The notes: generated by a model not told the origin, from the letters alone. Counted from the stretch's first letter, positions 1-10,015 are shown. The stretch: DNA of 64,000 nucleotides from Dermabacteraceae bacterium TAE3-ERU5 (GCA_019218375.1 JAHUUK010000006.1:1-64000), one strand, 5' to 3'. A program made the numbers and translations.

Positions 1-3000
1 ACCTCGATTTCGCTGGCCGATCAGCCCGCCAAGAACGCCCTCGCGGCGTTCCTGGAGGGTGAAGACGGCATCGTTATCGGCCCCTACCTGCGCGCCCGCA
101 CCCCCTACCGGCCCAGCGCCGAATACCGGGCGCAGAGCGCCTACGGCGGCGGCATCCCACCCGCCCGCCCGCTTTCCTGGCTGCCCGCCGGTTTCACGCC
201 CTATGTGCACCAGGAAAACGCGTTCCGCCGCCTCACCAGCAACCCGACCTGGCCGGGCGGGCAGCGCGACGGCGCGGGGATGCGCATCCCCGCCCCCACC
301 CTGGTCACCACCGGCACCGGCTCCGGCAAAACCGAATCGTTCCTCTACCCGGTGCTGGACCACGTGGCCCGCGCCCGCCGAATGGGCATCAGCGGCACCA
401 AGGCGCTGCTGCTCTACCCGATGAACGCGCTCGCCTCCGACCAGGCGGGCCGCCTGGCCGGGCTGATAACCCAGCAGCCGCAACTGTCGGGCATCACCGC
501 CGCGCTCTACACCGGGGAGGCGGGCACCACCGCCCGCAAGGCCGTGGATAGGGACGGCCTGATAACGGACCGCGAAACGATCCGGCGTAACCCGCCGGAC
601 ATCATCCTGACCAACTACAAAATGCTCGACCAAATGCTGCTACGCGCCCCCGACCACAGCATTTGGCGCGCCAGCGCCACCAGCCTGCGCTACCTGGTGC
701 TGGACGAGTTCCACACCTACGACGGCGCGCAGGGCACCGACGTGGCGATGCTGATCCGCCGCCTGCGCCGGGTGCTGGAACACCACGCCCCCAGCCGCGA
801 AAGCGTGCACCTGGTGCCCGTGGCGACCTCCGCCACCCTCGGCGGCAGCGGCCAGCAGGGCACCGACACCATGCGCGAGTTCGCGCAGACCGTGTTCGGC
901 TGCGACTTCCCGCCCGAATCCGTGGTGGGCGAGGACCGCCTGAGCGTGGCCGAGGTGTGCGCCGCAGCCGGGCAGCGGCTAACCGGGGCGTGCGGCGAAA
1001 TCGCCCTGCAGGAACGCACCCCCTCCCGCACGGATGGCGAAAAGCTGGCGGCGCAAAAAGACCCCGCCGCGCTCACCGACGCGCTGCTGGAAACCCTCTG
1101 GATCGGCGGCCGGGATTGGCTGGAAGGGCAGCACGAAACCCCCGGCTATGGCGCTGAGCAGAAGAAAACCGACCTGATCCTGATTCATCCCAGGATCAAA
1201 CAACTGCTCACCCTCTGCACCTCACCCGCGCCGCTCGCGCGGGTGGCGCAGCAGCTATTTAAGGAAACCGGCTGGGAGGCCGAGGAACGCGAAAACGCCG
1301 TCAGCCAAATGCTGGCCGCACTGGGCCACCTGCGCAAAAACAGCGCGCGCGGCACCTTCCCCTCCTTCGAAACCCACCTTTGGCTGCGCGAACTAACCCG
1401 CCTGGATAGGGCCGTGCGCACCGACGTCGAATACCGCTGGAGCGACGACAACCGGGTGCTGGACGACGAACCCGCCCTGCCCGCGATCTACTGCCGCTTC
1501 TGCGGCCGTTCCGGCTGGGCCTGCGCCCGCAAAACCTCTAGCGACGAGGTAGAAACAGACCCGCACACGATCCGCCAGGCCAGTATCCGCGACCGCTCCC
1601 GCATCATCGCGATGATCGCCGCAAACACCGCCGAAACCGAGGCCGCCGCGCCCCAGACCGACATCGCGCTGGGCACCCTGCACTACTACGATCCGATCAC
1701 CCGCAGCCTTTCCAGCCAGCCGCCGGAAGAAGAAACCGGCTACACCGTGAACGTGATCGCCTACGGCAAACGCCACGAGAAACTGCTCGGCTCCCAGGAA
1801 CGCGCCGAAGAAGCAGGCCGCGATCAGACCTGCCCCGCCTGCGGCGCGAAGGACGCGATCCGCTACATCGGCGCGGGCAACTCCACCCTGCTCTCCGTGG
1901 CGCTGTCGGCACTGTTCGGTGACGCGGATCTGGACACGGAAGAAAAGAAGGCCCTCGTCTTCACCGACTCGGTGCAGGACGCCGCGCACCGCGCCGGGTT
2001 CGTGCAAAGCCGCAGCCACACCCTGACCATGCGCAACATGATCTGCCGCGCCCTCACGGAAGAGCCGCAGAACATCGACGCCGTAGCCACGCGGCTCATC
2101 GCACAGGCCGAAACCGCCGCAGACGGCCAGGCCCGGGAGTACTACCGGCTGCTGCCGCCCGCCCTAACCGAGGTGGAAGTATTCCAGCCCCTGATCGCCA
2201 CCGACGGTGCCGCGCCCGCCGCGAACAAACGTAAACGCGAACGCGCCCTGGAACTGCTGCACAGGCGGCTCAGCTTCGACATTACCCGCGAGGCCGGCAT
2301 GCAGTCCGGCATCGGCCGCACCCTCTACAACACCCACGCGGTCCTGCTGGAGGTGCGCGCGGAAGAGGCCGAACTCCGCGCCGTGCTGGCAGCCATCGAC
2401 TCCCAGCTAAGTGATTCTTCCGCGCAGGACGGGCGGGGCAGGCAGGAAGCGCTTAGCGGCCTCAGCGAAGCCGAAATAAGCGATAGCGAACGCCTGCTGT
2501 GGATACGCGGCGTGCTGGAACGCATCCGCGCCCAGGGCGGCATCCACCACGCATGGTTGAAAAAGTTCCGCGAAAACGGCGGCAGGATGTACGACATCTG
2601 GGGCGGCAGGCCGGATCGCGAAATCATGCCCGCGCTGAGCCGGGGCCGCTCCGTGCCGGAGTTCCCCGCCATCGGTAAACTCCACGGAAAATCCCTGCTG
2701 ATAGACGCGCAAAACCCCGGCTCCTGGTACGTGGACTACACCCGCCGCGCGCTCAAAACCGGCAGGGCGGACGCCGCCCACCTGGTGGGGCTGCTGCTGA
2801 AAGAACTCGCCGCCAAAAACATCCTGGAAGCGTGCGAATACAGCACGAACACCCAGTTCAAGGGTAAAAACTACGCCATCCCGCAGGGCCGCCTGACCCT
2901 GCGCGCCCTCCCCGCCGCCGACCTCGGCAGCGGGGGCGCGCCAAGTGCCCACGTGTTGCTGTGCGATACGTGCCATAGCCTGCGCACCAGCGGCAGCGCC

Positions 3001-6000
3001 CTGGTTGGCGCGAAATGCCTCACCCAAAACTGCCCCGGCAACCTACGCGCCCACTTCGCGGCGGAAAACTTCTACCGCAGGCTCTACGGCGCATCCGACA
3101 TGCACCGCCTGGTGGCCCGCGAACACTCCTCCCTGCTGGACGCCACGGACCGCCTGGCGTACGAGGAAGGCTTCAAGAAAGGCAGCGAAACCCCCGGCAG
3201 CCCCAACGTGCTGGTGGCCACCCCCACCCTCGAAATGGGCATCGACATCGGGGACCTATCGCACGTCATCCTCGGTTCCTTCCCACCCAGCGTGGCCAGC
3301 TACCTACAGCGCGTAGGCCGCGCGGGCAGGCTCACCGGCAATGCCCTGAACCTGGTGCTCGCGCCCTCCACCCGCACCACCCTGGGGATTCTGAAAAACC
3401 CCGAAACGGTGCTGGACGGCGAAGTGCGCGCCCCCGCCACCTACCTGCGCGCCGACGAACTGCTAAAACGCCAATACATCGCCTACCTGCTGGATCAGAT
3501 CGCCGCGCGCGGCGATGTAGCGCGTCAGCTACACCGCGAACCCCGCACCGCCCAAGACGTGCTGGCCGATACCGGCCAGCAAACCCTGCTCGGGCTACTG
3601 AAAACCGAAGCGGAACGCGAAGACGCCTGCGAAGACTTCATAGCCAGCTTCGGCACGCACCTGTCGGCAGAAAGCGCCACCAACCTGCGCACCTGGGCGA
3701 AGAACCGGGGCGTGGCAGAAAAAATCTCCCGCGCTGCACAGGCGTGGAAAGAGGAAAGCGAAGCGCTAAGCCGCAGGCTGAAAGACATCCAGGAACAGAT
3801 CCAGCGGCTGGAAAACAACCAATTTACGCCGCTCAGAGAAGAAAAAGAGCAGCTAAAAGACGATCTGCACCTGCTGGGCGAGGAAGAAAAAATCCTCCAA
3901 AAGCGCCAGCGCGAACACGAGGAAGGCGAAAAACGCAGCCTCATCTCCAGCAAGGTACGCACCCGCCAGGAACGCAGCGAGATAGACAACCAGCACTGGA
4001 TCGGTTCCCTGGAACGCTACGGCCTGCTGCCCAACTTCACGCTGGTGGACGACACCGCCGAAGTGGTGGTCACCCTCAACTGGCGCGACCACGAACAGGA
4101 ATGGTGCCAGCTAGAGGAACGCTACGAACGCGGCGTGGCCAGCGCCATCACCGAACTAGCGCCCGGCGCACACTTCTACGCCCACGGCACCCACGTGCAG
4201 ATCGATTCGATAGACCTCGGCAGCCAATCGTCCCGCCTCAAGAAAATCGCGATCTGCGCCAAATGCGGATACGTGAACGTGGCAACCAGCCGCGACGCCA
4301 CCATGCCGCCCTGCGGCGGCTGCGGCGATAGGGGAGTGAAAGACCCGGGCCAGCAGCTTGAAACCGTGGAAATGCGGCAGGTGTACGCGAACGCGCAACG
4401 CTACGATTCACGCATCAACGATGCCACCGACAACCGCGAACGGGTACATTTCACCACCGCCCACACCGTGCACCTAGAGGCGGATAAAGCGGCCCGCATC
4501 TGGGAAAGCCAGGGAAACCAGCTCGCCGTAATGCTGCACCGCAACCACCCGCTCAGCGAATTCAACCTGGGCAGGGATGGCGAACCCACCAGCCGCAAGG
4601 TCACCCTGAACGGCGAAGAACGCCCCGTACCGGGATTCAAGATCTGCCCCAAATGCGGCCACCTGGACGCGCACAACAACAAAAACATGCGCCGCGAACA
4701 CCAGGTTTTCTGCCCCCACCGCAACTCGGCACAGGTAGAAAAACTGGACGTGGTAATCAGCCGCACCATCGAAACCGACACCCTGCTGATCTCGCTTCCC
4801 AGCGGCGTCAGCGCCCGCAGCCAAAAAGAAGCCATGCCCAGCCTGCGGGCCGCGCTGGAACTAGGGCTGCGCGAACACTTCGGCGGCGCTCCCGGCCACA
4901 TCAGGTTCGTCAGCAACCACGACCCGATCAAACCCGACGCGAAAGCCCTGCTGCTCTACGACGCGGTGCCCGGCGGCACCGGCTACCTGGTAGACCTAGC
5001 CGAACCGGAAACGCTGCGGCACGTCATGACGTCGGCCCTAGAAACCCTAGAAAACTGCCCCTGCCAGGGAGAACAGCTGCAATCCTGCCACCGCTGCCTA
5101 CAGGCATACGGCGCGGGCAGCGATGCCAAACTGCTGAACCGACAGATGGCCGCAACCCTGCTCCAAGAAATCCTGGGCGAAGGCGAATGGGAACTGAGCG
5201 AACAGGTAAGCCGCAACACCAGCGGTAGCGCCCTGGAAATCCAGTTCCGCGAACTCATGCGGAATATCTTCACCCGGCAGGCTGCGGGGAAGGTGCGCAG
5301 CGAAACCGGACAACGCGGCGAAACCATCAGCGCCAACATCGGCGGTGTGCACTTCACCCTCGAAGAACAGATCGACCTCCACGGCACCCGGCCCGACTTC
5401 CTGCTGCGCTGGCAGGGCAGCACGGTCCGCGAAAACCTGGCCGGGATCGCGATCTACACCGACGGTTACCAGTACCACGCCACCGTAACCAACGACCGGG
5501 CTGCGGACGACGCCGAAAAACGCGCCGTGCTGCGCGAAAACGGCTACCTGGTGCTGGCCATCACCCACGGAGACATAGCCGCCTGGCAAAAAACCGCTGC
5601 CGAAAACAATGCTCTGCTGAACGGGCAGCGGGTATCGCCCGACTGGCGTGGGGACAACTCCGGGCTGGGCGCGACGCTGGGCGCGATCGGGGGAAGCATC
5701 CCCGTGCTCACCAACGGCGCGTTCACCAGGGAAGAAGCCGAAGCCCTGCTCACAGGCAGCGCCATCAACCTGCTCGTGGCGATCCTGGGTTGGGTAAGCT
5801 CCGGCCGCGACAGCCAGGGGCCGGGCAGAGAACTACAGCCCATGCTGAAGATCCTGGCAAACACCTGCTTCCTGCTGCTGTGCGCGAACGCCAAGAGACA
5901 GACGAGCCCAGGGGCCGATACCGAGCAGAGCAACACTGCCCTGGTGCAGAGCGGGCCGTTCACCGCACGCTACATCAACAGGACGGCAGACGCCCCGGGA

Positions 6001-6612
6001 GCGGGTATCGGCAGCGGCACGGGAGAATACGCCGCCTACCTGAGCCTGGACGGTAACGGCGCCTACCATTCCGACTTCCGCAGCTACTGGGGCGAATGGC
6101 TGCACCTAGCTAACCTGCTACAGGGGCTGGGGGTGGAAAACTTTAACGCCAGCGCCACCCGCGCGGAAGCCGGTGCCGGTGTTGGGGGCGGTGTGCAGGC
6201 CGGGGCGGGTGTGCGGGCCGGAACCCACGCTGCGGAGGAAGCCGCGCCGTCGGAAGAATCCACCGGCCCGGAACCAGCCGAGGGCACCACAGAACCAGCT
6301 GCCGCGGGCGGCACCAGGCTGGACCTCCCCGCAGACTGGGCCAACCTCCAAACCATCGCGCAAGAGCTGGAATGCCTAGCGGAACTGTCGGCCATCTATA
6401 GTGCAGGGCTACCCAAGCCCGTCATGGACGAAGAAGTGGCCGGCTACCCGGTCGATTTCACCTGGCCCGAACACCACCTGGCGCTACTGGTGGAGGAAGA
6501 CCAGGAAGTGGCCGACGCCCTAAACGGCGAAGGATGGCAGGTTTACACGGCAACCGGCCCCGCTGTGTACGCTGAAATCGCACGTCACACAGGCAGCGAG
6601 GAACGGCGATGA
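1..6612 (+). CDS. YprA/DUF1998-family giant DEAD-box helicase with C-terminal nuclease domain (5' end outside window)
   Basis: The reading frame is open from base 1, so the start lies upstream; 2203 residues are visible. Helicase motifs are clear: Walker A TGTGSGKTE (about nt 307-336), DEFH box (about nt 700), SATLG, and motif VI QRVGRAGR (about nt 3310). Several CxxC zinc knuckles follow (about nt 1483, 1833, 2960, 4255, 4645), with a coiled coil at about nt 3730-3960. A DUF1998-like region comes next (VPGGTGYL, then CPCQ and SCHRC, nt 4960-5100). The C-terminus has a Vsr/DUF559-like PD-(D/E)XK pattern (RPDFLLR, then YTDGYQYH, nt 5390-5480). A Gly/Ala/Glu-rich linker (nt 6160-6320) precedes a second, weaker nuclease-like segment. 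The family (YprA/MrfA, DrmA, DruE, Dpd helicases) translocates on DNA in repair or phage defence; a defence role here is inferred. The stop overlaps the next start (ATGA), so the two proteins are probably made together. Confidence 0.85.
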   Translation, partial: TSISLADQPAKNALAAFLEGEDGIVIGPYLRARTPYRPSAEYRAQSAYGGGIPPARPLSWLPAGFTPYVHQENAFRRLTSNPTWPGGQRDGAGMRIPAPTLVTTGTGSGKTESFLYPVLDHVARARRMGISGTKALLLYPMNALASDQAGRLAGLITQQPQLSGITAALYTGEAGTTARKAVDRDGLITDRETIRRNPPDIILTNYKMLDQMLLRAPDHSIWRASATSLRYLVLDEFHTYDGAQGTDVAMLIRRLRRVLEHHAPSRESVHLVPVATSATLGGSGQQGTDTMREFAQTVFGCDFPPESVVGEDRLSVAEVCAAAGQRLTGACGEIALQERTPSRTDGEKLAAQKDPAALTDALLETLWIGGRDWLEGQHETPGYGAEQKKTDLILIHPRIKQLLTLCTSPAPLARVAQQLFKETGWEAEERENAVSQMLAALGHLRKNSARGTFPSFETHLWLRELTRLDRAVRTDVEYRWSDDNRVLDDEPALPAIYCRFCGRSGWACARKTSSDEVETDPHTIRQASIRDRSRIIAMIAANTAETEAAAPQTDIALGTLHYYDPITRSLSSQPPEEETGYTVNVIAYGKRHEKLLGSQERAEEAGRDQTCPACGAKDAIRYIGAGNSTLLSVALSALFGDADLDTEEKKALVFTDSVQDAAHRAGFVQSRSHTLTMRNMICRALTEEPQNIDAVATRLIAQAETAADGQAREYYRLLPPALTEVEVFQPLIATDGAAPAANKRKRERALELLHRRLSFDITREAGMQSGIGRTLYNTHAVLLEVRAEEAELRAVLAAIDSQLSDSSAQDGRGRQEALSGLSEAEISDSERLLWIRGVLERIRAQGGIHHAWLKKFRENGGRMYDIWGGRPDREIMPALSRGRSVPEFPAIGKLHGKSLLIDAQNPGSWYVDYTRRALKTGRADAAHLVGLLLKELAAKNILEACEYSTNTQFKGKNYAIPQGRLTLRALPAADLGSGGAPSAHVLLCDTCHSLRTSGSALVGAKCLTQNCPGNLRAHFAAENFYRRLYGASDMHRLVAREHSSLLDATDRLAYEEGFKKGSETPGSPNVLVATPTLEMGIDIGDLSHVILGSFPPSVASYLQRVGRAGRLTGNALNLVLAPSTRTTLGILKNPETVLDGEVRAPATYLRADELLKRQYIAYLLDQIAARGDVARQLHREPRTAQDVLADTGQQTLLGLLKTEAEREDACEDFIASFGTHLSAESATNLRTWAKNRGVAEKISRAAQAWKEESEALSRRLKDIQEQIQRLENNQFTPLREEKEQLKDDLHLLGEEEKILQKRQREHEEGEKRSLISSKVRTRQERSEIDNQHWIGSLERYGLLPNFTLVDDTAEVVVTLNWRDHEQEWCQLEERYERGVASAITELAPGAHFYAHGTHVQIDSIDLGSQSSRLKKIAICAKCGYVNVATSRDATMPPCGGCGDRGVKDPGQQLETVEMRQVYANAQRYDSRINDATDNRERVHFTTAHTVHLEADKAARIWESQGNQLAVMLHRNHPLSEFNLGRDGEPTSRKVTLNGEERPVPGFKICPKCGHLDAHNNKNMRREHQVFCPHRNSAQVEKLDVVISRTIETDTLLISLPSGVSARSQKEAMPSLRAALELGLREHFGGAPGHIRFVSNHDPIKPDAKALLLYDAVPGGTGYLVDLAEPETLRHVMTSALETLENCPCQGEQLQSCHRCLQAYGAGSDAKLLNRQMAATLLQEILGEGEWELSEQVSRNTSGSALEIQFRELMRNIFTRQAAGKVRSETGQRGETISANIGGVHFTLEEQIDLHGTRPDFLLRWQGSTVRENLAGIAIYTDGYQYHATVTNDRAADDAEKRAVLRENGYLVLAITHGDIAAWQKTAAENNALLNGQRVSPDWRGDNSGLGATLGAIGGSIPVLTNGAFTREEAEALLTGSAINLLVAILGWVSSGRDSQGPGRELQPMLKILANTCFLLLCANAKRQTSPGADTEQSNTALVQSGPFTARYINRTADAPGAGIGSGTGEYAAYLSLDGNGAYHSDFRSYWGEWLHLANLLQGLGVENFNASATRAEAGAGVGGGVQAGAGVRAGTHAAEEAAPSEESTGPEPAEGTTEPAAAGGTRLDLPADWANLQTIAQELECLAELSAIYSAGLPKPVMDEEVAGYPVDFTWPEHHLALLVEEDQEVADALNGEGWQVYTATGPAVYAEIARHTGSEERR

Positions 6613-8885
6613 ACCAGGCAAACCAGGTCACGATAGCCCTGCAAAAGGGCTACGAAGTCCCGCTCGCGGCCAGGGACGCCACCATCGCCCACACCACCAG
6701 ACTGCGCGCGGGCAAAGTAACCCTCGAGTCCGTACCCGGCGCGCTAGACGAGAGGGTGCGTGCCACCCGGATCGACGACACGTACAGCGCGATCATGGTG
6801 GAACTCGTGCCCGACAGGTTCTACTATCTGCACCGCGTGTGCGAAACCGCCAGTGCGGCGAAAATCGCCGCTGCCCTGCAAATCGACACCAACCCCGTCA
6901 CCGGGCAGATCGAGGTGCGCGAAGGGGAGCCGCGCGCGCTCGCCGAAGCTACCGCCGCGCCGGAAGAAAACGCGGGCCAGCCGCTGATTACCGCCAGCGT
7001 GGCGGAACTGACCGGACAGCTCGGCATTGACGAACCGCTCGCGCGCGCGGCCGTGACCGTGCGCAGCCTGCCCGAACTCGTGTCCGCCGCGCAGGGCGCG
7101 CCAGCTTGGCAGCTGGAAGCGCTCACCACCCTGGCGGGCGGGCGCAGCCTCGCGGAAACCATCGAAACCTATCGGATCGAACCCGAGGGCGACGAACACT
7201 TGGTGCGCGGAATGTGCAGCGAAAAGTCTGCCAGCCGCTACTTCCTGAGCAACAAAAACGAAGAACTGGCCCGCGCCATCGACGAAGGAGACTTCGCCAG
7301 CTGGCGCATCTTCCTGCACCCCGACCAGCGAAAATACGTAAAACAGGATACGAACGGCCCCTACCGCCTGACCGGCGGCGCGGGCACCGGCAAAAGCATC
7401 ATCCTGGTACACCGCGCGGTACGGCTGGCGCGGGTAAACCCGCAGGCGCGGATCGTACTCACCACATTCACCCGCAACCTGGCGGATTCGCTCACGCAGC
7501 AGGTACGCCAGCTCGACCCGCAGGTAAAAATCGCCGAAAGGCTGGGCGAGGCGGGCATCTACGTGTGCGGCGCCGACCAACTGGCGAACGAAGCCCTCAC
7601 CGGAAACGAGCACGCGCCGCGCGCGGTGCAGGAAGTGCTGGGCCGCCACGTGTCGGCACTCACCAGGGTAGGGATCACCAAAGACAGCTACGCCTGGCCC
7701 GGCGCGATCAAAAGCAGCGGCTACGGCCTGCCCGAGAACCTGGCCAGCCGCTTCTTCTTCGAATCCGAATATTCGCGCGTGATCCTGCCGCAAAACATCC
7801 TGCAACAGCGGGAATACCTGCGGGCTAGGCGGATCGGGCGCGGCACCAAACTGGGGCGAATAACGCGCGCCGCCGTCTGGCGCGTGATCGAAACCTACCG
7901 GTTGGCCGCCGCCAATGAAGAAACCTACAGCTTCTCCGAAGTGCCGTTCCTGGCCGCCCGCGCCCTAAAAATAGGTGCCGAACAGGACGCCGGGCGGCGG
8001 CAGGCCGACCACGTGCTGATAGACGAAGCCCAAGACCTACAGCCGGGCCACTGGCAGATGATGCGGGAACTGGTAGCGCCGGGGCCGAACGACATCTTCA
8101 TCGCGCAAGACGATCACCAGCGTATTTACGGCGAACGGATAGTGCTGAAACACTACGGGATCGAAGTGCGCGGACGGTCGCGCCGCCTCACGCTGAACTA
8201 CCGCACCACCGCCGAAAACCTGGAATACGCGATGCGGATTCTGGACGGCGGCGACTACGCCGCACCGCTGGAGGACGGCGAGGCGGGGAGCGAAGGTGCC
8301 GGGGCCGAGGCTCCTGCTGCGGGGGCTGACGGGCCGGGCGCTGCGGGTGAACCGGGTGCCGGTGGAAGCGTCGGCACGGGGCGGCCGGGCGAAGAACGCT
8401 ACCGGTCGGTGCGCAGCGGGACCGCCCCGTTCACGTTCCACAGCGACTCCTCACAGGAGCGAATCAGTTGCGCGGCAAAAACGATCCGTGGCTGGGTAAA
8501 CGACATCAAACAGAGCGCTAACGGAGGCTTAGGCAGGGGCAACGTTGGCCTGGAAAACATCGGTATCCTCGCGCCGAACGTGCGGGTGCGAGACAGGATC
8601 GCGTCGGCACTGAGCGAGTGCGGAGTGGCCATCCAGGTGGTTGACCGCAACCCGGTGCGTGCCGGTGTGCCGGTGGTGATGTCGATGCACCGCTCCAAGG
8701 GAATCGAGTTTTCCCGGGTGCTGCTGTTCGAGGTTGGCGAGATCTCGATGCCGCGCGGCGTCGATTACGACGACGAAGCGCGGCGCGAGGCGGAACTACG
8801 GGAGCGTTCGCTGCTTTATGTGGCGGCGTCCCGCGCGCGCGACGAGCTCGCGGTGATCTGGGGCAAGAAGAGCAAGTACCTCTAG
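6609..8885 (+). CDS. RelE-like domain fused to UvrD/Rep-type superfamily 1 helicase
   Basis: The 758-residue protein starts at the ATG of an ATGA overlap with the upstream giant helicase. The first ~100 residues resemble the RelE/ParE-like fold that precedes some UvrD-like helicases (RATRIDDTYSAI, then DTNPVTGQIEVREG). SF1A motifs follow: Walker A GGAGTGKS (about nt 7370), Walker B IDEAQD (about nt 8020), QDDHQRIYG, LNYRTT, then MHRSKGIEF and VAASRARDEL at the C-terminus. A Gly/Ala-rich stretch of about 40 residues (nt 8275-8400) interrupts the region between motif IV and the C-terminal half. It probably acts as an ATP-dependent 3'-5' translocase working with the upstream helicase-nuclease. 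Whether the RelE-like part cuts RNA, binds DNA or is only structural cannot be told from sequence. Confidence 0.82.
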   Translation: MNQANQVTIALQKGYEVPLAARDATIAHTTRLRAGKVTLESVPGALDERVRATRIDDTYSAIMVELVPDRFYYLHRVCETASAAKIAAALQIDTNPVTGQIEVREGEPRALAEATAAPEENAGQPLITASVAELTGQLGIDEPLARAAVTVRSLPELVSAAQGAPAWQLEALTTLAGGRSLAETIETYRIEPEGDEHLVRGMCSEKSASRYFLSNKNEELARAIDEGDFASWRIFLHPDQRKYVKQDTNGPYRLTGGAGTGKSIILVHRAVRLARVNPQARIVLTTFTRNLADSLTQQVRQLDPQVKIAERLGEAGIYVCGADQLANEALTGNEHAPRAVQEVLGRHVSALTRVGITKDSYAWPGAIKSSGYGLPENLASRFFFESEYSRVILPQNILQQREYLRARRIGRGTKLGRITRAAVWRVIETYRLAAANEETYSFSEVPFLAARALKIGAEQDAGRRQADHVLIDEAQDLQPGHWQMMRELVAPGPNDIFIAQDDHQRIYGERIVLKHYGIEVRGRSRRLTLNYRTTAENLEYAMRILDGGDYAAPLEDGEAGSEGAGAEAPAAGADGPGAAGEPGAGGSVGTGRPGEERYRSVRSGTAPFTFHSDSSQERISCAAKTIRGWVNDIKQSANGGLGRGNVGLENIGILAPNVRVRDRIASALSECGVAIQVVDRNPVRAGVPVVMSMHRSKGIEFSRVLLFEVGEISMPRGVDYDDEARREAELRERSLLYVAASRARDELAVIWGKKSKYL

Positions 8886-9001
8886 CTGAGGGAGGCGGGG
8901 ACCGGGGCCGGGGCGCGCGGAGGTGCCTCGGAGCTGCCTCGTCTCCTCTGCCTCTTACCTGCTTCTTCTGCCCTTTTCCGTGTCTTCTGCGCGGCTACCG
9001 G

Positions 9002-9138
9002 TAACGTTTGGGTGCACTTCCCGCTGGTAATGCCACCTCCTTTACGTTTGGGTGCACTAACTGCTGTGAAAACGCGGTTTAACCCGCAGGAAGTGCACCT
9101 GAACGTAAGGGGCAACCAAAAGTGCACCCAGATGTAAC
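9002..9138 (+). repeat. GTGCAC-box composite repeat, array A
   Basis: Two direct boxes of the type ACGTTTGGGTGCAC start at 9004 and 9044. An AT-containing core (GAAAACGCGGTTTAACCC) follows, then two inverted boxes starting at 9093 and 9122. Start-to-start spacings are 40, 49 and 29. I see no gene in 8886-9003 or in the array; short frames that cross it are read-through of the repeat. Confidence 0.85.
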
Positions 9139-9840
9139 CCGGCACCGGCTTTCCACGCTCCGGCCCGGGCTGCTCCTGCGAAACCACCTGCCTTTGCGTG
9201 CGAACCTTGCGCCCCCATCGCGCGCTCTGACCTACGCCGCGAAATCCGGCCCGGAGGGGACGCATCTCCAAGCTTTCTTCAGGTTTGGTTCCTCCTCTAA
9301 ACCCTCTCCTGGCGGTGCGGGTCATCATGAAATACGGAGGAAACATCACCGGATACCTACACGTTTAGGGAGAAGGTGGGGCTGAGCCCCCAAATTTTTC
9401 TTTGGCAGTCCTCGTATTGCACTCCAGGGTGTTGTGCCTTTCGTTCGGTGGCTTATCGGGCCGTTCACGCATGCTTCCTATCGGCTGCAGGCCTTGCATG
9501 GTGGCCGCACTCCTGTTCGGGTTCGTTTGTGTGTACTGCGGGAGCTTCATTAACGCAGCTCATCCGAGGGATCGTTTTGCTATGGCAGGTATTGGTGAAG
9601 ATCTGGGGGAGGGGATGAGGCTGGGCGCCAACCTTCCTTGATCGGCTTCAACCGGTAACGTCTGAGCGCACTCTCTGCTGGTAACTTCCGCCCCTAACGC
9701 TTGGGTGCACTTCCCGCTGGTAATGCCACCTCCTTTACGTTTGGGTGCACTAACTGCTGTGAAAACGCGGTTTAACCCGCAGGAAGTGCACCTGAACGTA
9801 AGGGGCAACCAAAAGTGCACCCAGATGTAACCCGGCACCG
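9008..9840 (+). repeat. Exact 140-bp duplication (9008-9147 and 9701-9840) bracketing a 553-bp spacer
   Basis: Bases 9008-9147 and 9701-9840 are identical over 140 positions and diverge immediately outside on both sides. They carry most of arrays A and B. Perfect identity, when other arrays in the window have drifted, points to a recent duplication or gene conversion. Confidence 0.88.
9148..9655. other. Non-coding spacer between repeat arrays A and B
   Basis: I find no convincing gene here. The only notable element is a terminator-like hairpin at about 9378-9405 (GGGGCTGAGCCCC followed by AAATTTTTCTTT). It could end transcription coming from the helicase genes, although it lies about 490 nt downstream of them. 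The stretch 9360-9650 is less GC-rich than its surroundings and may be the remnant of an insertion. A 61-codon minus-strand frame (9365-9550) has no supported start or recognisable product. Confidence 0.4.
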
Positions 9841-9872
9841 TGGGTTTAAGCGAAAAGTGCACCTAGATGTGA
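9656..9872 (+). repeat. GTGCAC-box composite repeat, array B
   Basis: Six boxes: direct at 9658 (degenerate), 9697 and 9737, then inverted at 9786, 9815 and 9857. Spacings are 39, 40, 49, 29 and 42. Orientation is the same as array A, with one extra unit on each side. Confidence 0.85.
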
Positions 9873-9910
9873 AGGGGATGTGAGGAGGTGGGGCCGGACG
9901 CCACGCGCGC

Positions 9911-10015
9911 CCGGCCCCGGTGGCTCCGGCCGGGTGCCCGCTAAACCCCTCGCCTTTACGCAACCGGCTTGCTATGTTCCGGCCCCGGTGGCTCCGGCCG
10001 GGTGCCCGCTAAACC
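9911..10015 (+). repeat. 37-bp direct repeat containing a GC hairpin
   Basis: The same 37 bases occur at 9911-9947 and 9979-10015. Each copy contains an inverted repeat CCGGCC / GGCCGG around an 11-nt loop. No function is evident. Confidence 0.75.

Noticed and set aside
9365-9550. 61-codon minus-strand gene in the spacer
   Set aside because: No Shine-Dalgarno or promoter, no domain, and it overlaps the terminator-like hairpin.
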